Below, one piece after another: positions 62,385 to 64,000 of a DNA stretch of 64,000 bases. Under the pieces are notes generated by a model. That model was not told where the DNA came from. It made no database searches and saw only the letters and a list, made by a program, of their open reading frames with translations. Source of the DNA: Siderastrea radians (lineage: Eukaryota; Cnidaria; Anthozoa; Scleractinia; Rhizangiidae); contig OZ024896.1 in assembly GCA_964017195.1 (NCBI GenBank), forward strand, positions 30,652,430 to 30,716,429. Direction: 5' to 3'. Each line of letters starts with the position of its first letter. The stretch's first letter is position 1. The translations under genes were made by a program, and so were the position numbers.

Positions 62385-62675
62385 ATTTAGCATATATGCT
62401 AATGCATTAATTAGCATATATGTAAATTAAGCTTAAAAGGTGATAAAGGTGAAAAGTTAAAAATAACCTAATTAGCATATATGTAAATGAGCTAATTAAC
62501 ATATATGTAAATTACCTAATTAGCATCTATGCAAATTGTGTTGTAAAGGGTTGTGTAAATGGCAAATATTATATAATTTGCATATATGCTAATTAGCTGA
62601 TTTGCATATATGCTAATTGGAACATTAATTTTACATATATGTTAATTAGACCATTTGCATATATGGTAATGAACT
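62385..62675. repeat. AT-rich cluster of CATATATG/TAATTAGC words
   Basis: Nine near copies of a (ttag/attt)-gcatatatg-(c/t)aaat-type word are spread through 290 bases between the two foldback elements. Several contain ATTTGCAT or TAATTAGC, resembling POU octamer and homeodomain sites. Confidence 0.7.
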
Positions 62676-62794
62676 TGTCTCCTTTATTCCACAAATTAAA
62701 AACAGCAAAAACAATGTAAATTGTGATGATAACAACCTTTATTTGCAATTTTAACGCTACAGTTAAGACATACAAATATCAAGGTAGTGTCTAG

Positions 62795-63932
62795 ATACCC
62801 GGCAGCCGGGTACGGAGTACCGATGTTACAAGACTTAATACCTGGCAGTCCAAAATTTTCGAAAGATTTCGACGGAAAGGCTTTTTCGAACGTTCTGAAA
62901 ATATTCGATATTTGTTTAGAATTGCCAAGCGATTCAGAAAAGTATTTTGGTTTTCTAGTTGACGAGTTTTCTGAGTTTGTGCATACTAGGAAATCGCGAT
63001 GTTTGCAACACTTAGAATTATTTGTGGCTAGATCGGCCAGTCAGAAACGCACAGAATTTAAACGGCGTTTCTCATTCAAACGTTCCGGGAGTATTTGAAG
63101 TCCACAGACCAATTGGTTTTGTAGTTGACGAATTCTCCGGGCTTGTGCATAGTAGAAAATCGCTTTGTTTGCCACACAGAATTATTAAAATTGTAGCTAG
63201 ACTCGCCAGCCAGAAACAGAGTTTGGACAGAATTTCTCATTCAAACTTCCTGTTAGTACTCAGAGTTTGTTTAGAATTACCAAGCGATTCAAAATTTGGA
63301 TTTGCAGTTGGCAAAATTTTTGAGTTTGAGCATGCTATCGAAGAGCTAGCTCAATAGCTAAAATAGAATGCTCAAGCTCGGAAAATTCGCCACCCACAAA
63401 ACCGAATTGTTTTTTTGAATCGCTTGGTAATTCTAAACAAACTTCGAATACTCACAGCACGTTTGATTGAGAAATTATGTCCAAATTTTGTGTTTTTCTG
63501 ACTGGCGGGTCTAGCCACAAATAAATAATTCTAAGTGTCACAAACATAGCGATTTTCTAATATGCACAAGCTCAGAAAATTCGTCAACTGCAGAACCCAA
63601 TTGGTCTTTTGAATCGCTTGGTAATTCTTAACAATCTTCGAAGACTCCCAGGACGTTTGAATGAGAAATTCCGTCCAAATGCTGTGCGTTTCGGACTGGC
63701 GGATCTGCCCACGAATAATTCTAAGTGTGGCAAATACGCGATGTTCTAGTATGCATAAGCCCAGAAAACTCGTCAACTAGAAACCAAAATAATTCTCCGA
63801 ATCGCTTGGCAATTCTAAACAAATACCGAATACTTTCAGAACGTTAGAATAAGCCTTTCCGTCCAAATTCTTCGAAAATTTCGGACTACCGGGTACTCGG
63901 TCTCAAAACATCCGCACACGGCTGCCGGGTAT
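62795..63932. mobile_element. Foldback element 2, shorter relative
   Basis: Same units as element 1 with one fewer per arm, centre at about 63363. Ends GATACCCGGCAGCCGGGTAC and its near complement are clear. Direct orientation relative to element 1 cannot be told because it is symmetrical. Confidence 0.8.
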
Positions 63933-64000
63933 CTCGTCACCACCAAATACACTACCAAAATAAACAAAAATCGCGCTTATTGAAATATTGCACTTAACGA

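Overview
The window is animal nuclear DNA: one large intron-rich gene, two intronless genes, and a great many short DNA transposons with inverted ends. The proteins, the intron-exon layout and several repeat types resemble anthozoan cnidarians, most likely a stony coral. That placement is inference from recollection, since no search could be run.

Genes. (1) A complete exosome RNA helicase MTR4 gene (MTREX/SKIV2L2) runs on the + strand from 16703 to 58152. I could place 31 coding exons by splice sites, reading phase and protein continuity. They sum to 3069 nt, or 1022 residues, close to the roughly 1040 residues of the human protein, with all helicase motifs intact. (2) Two intact, intronless, Golgi-type carbohydrate sulfotransferase genes lie on the - strand at 1402-2607 (401 aa) and 11618-12817 (399 aa). 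They are close paralogues in direct orientation. The second is divergent (head to head) from MTR4.

The two sulfotransferases sit in a tandem segmental duplication: copy A about 1305-9415, copy B about 11388-16657. The unit carries the sulfotransferase, its 5' flank and a long intergenic stretch, and it stops about 46 bases before the MTR4 start codon. Copy A therefore ends in an orphan duplicate of the MTR4 upstream region. Because the copies align, transposons in one can be checked against their empty sites in the other. This is seen for a pogo/Tigger-like element with TA duplication and for a 3.1 kb element with TTAA duplication.

Layout. 1-585: large inverted repeat. 1305-9415: duplication copy A with five or more insertions. 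9416-11387: spacer with one first-exon-like sequence. 11388-16657: duplication copy B with a cluster of three hairpins. 16703-58152: MTR4, whose introns hold Penelope-like retroelement remains (introns 5 and 17), a decayed Crypton-like tyrosine recombinase (intron 8), several hAT-like elements, a Mutator-like foldback with 9-base duplication (intron 18), several TTAA-flanked families, a triple nested insertion (intron 24), a tRNA-derived SINE and a 30-base minisatellite with higher-order order (intron 29). 58153-60780: 3' flank without a gene. 60790-63932: two foldback elements whose arms are arrays of a repeat of about 185 bases, with an AT-rich motif cluster between them.

No tRNA or rRNA gene and no CRISPR array was found. 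Mobile-element coding remains all look broken. The strongest candidates for something undescribed are the set of TTAA-flanked non-autonomous families, one holding a captured first-exon-like sequence; the Myb-site-rich inverted-repeat element in MTR4 intron 1; the duplicated MTR4 upstream region; and the paired foldback arrays at the right edge.
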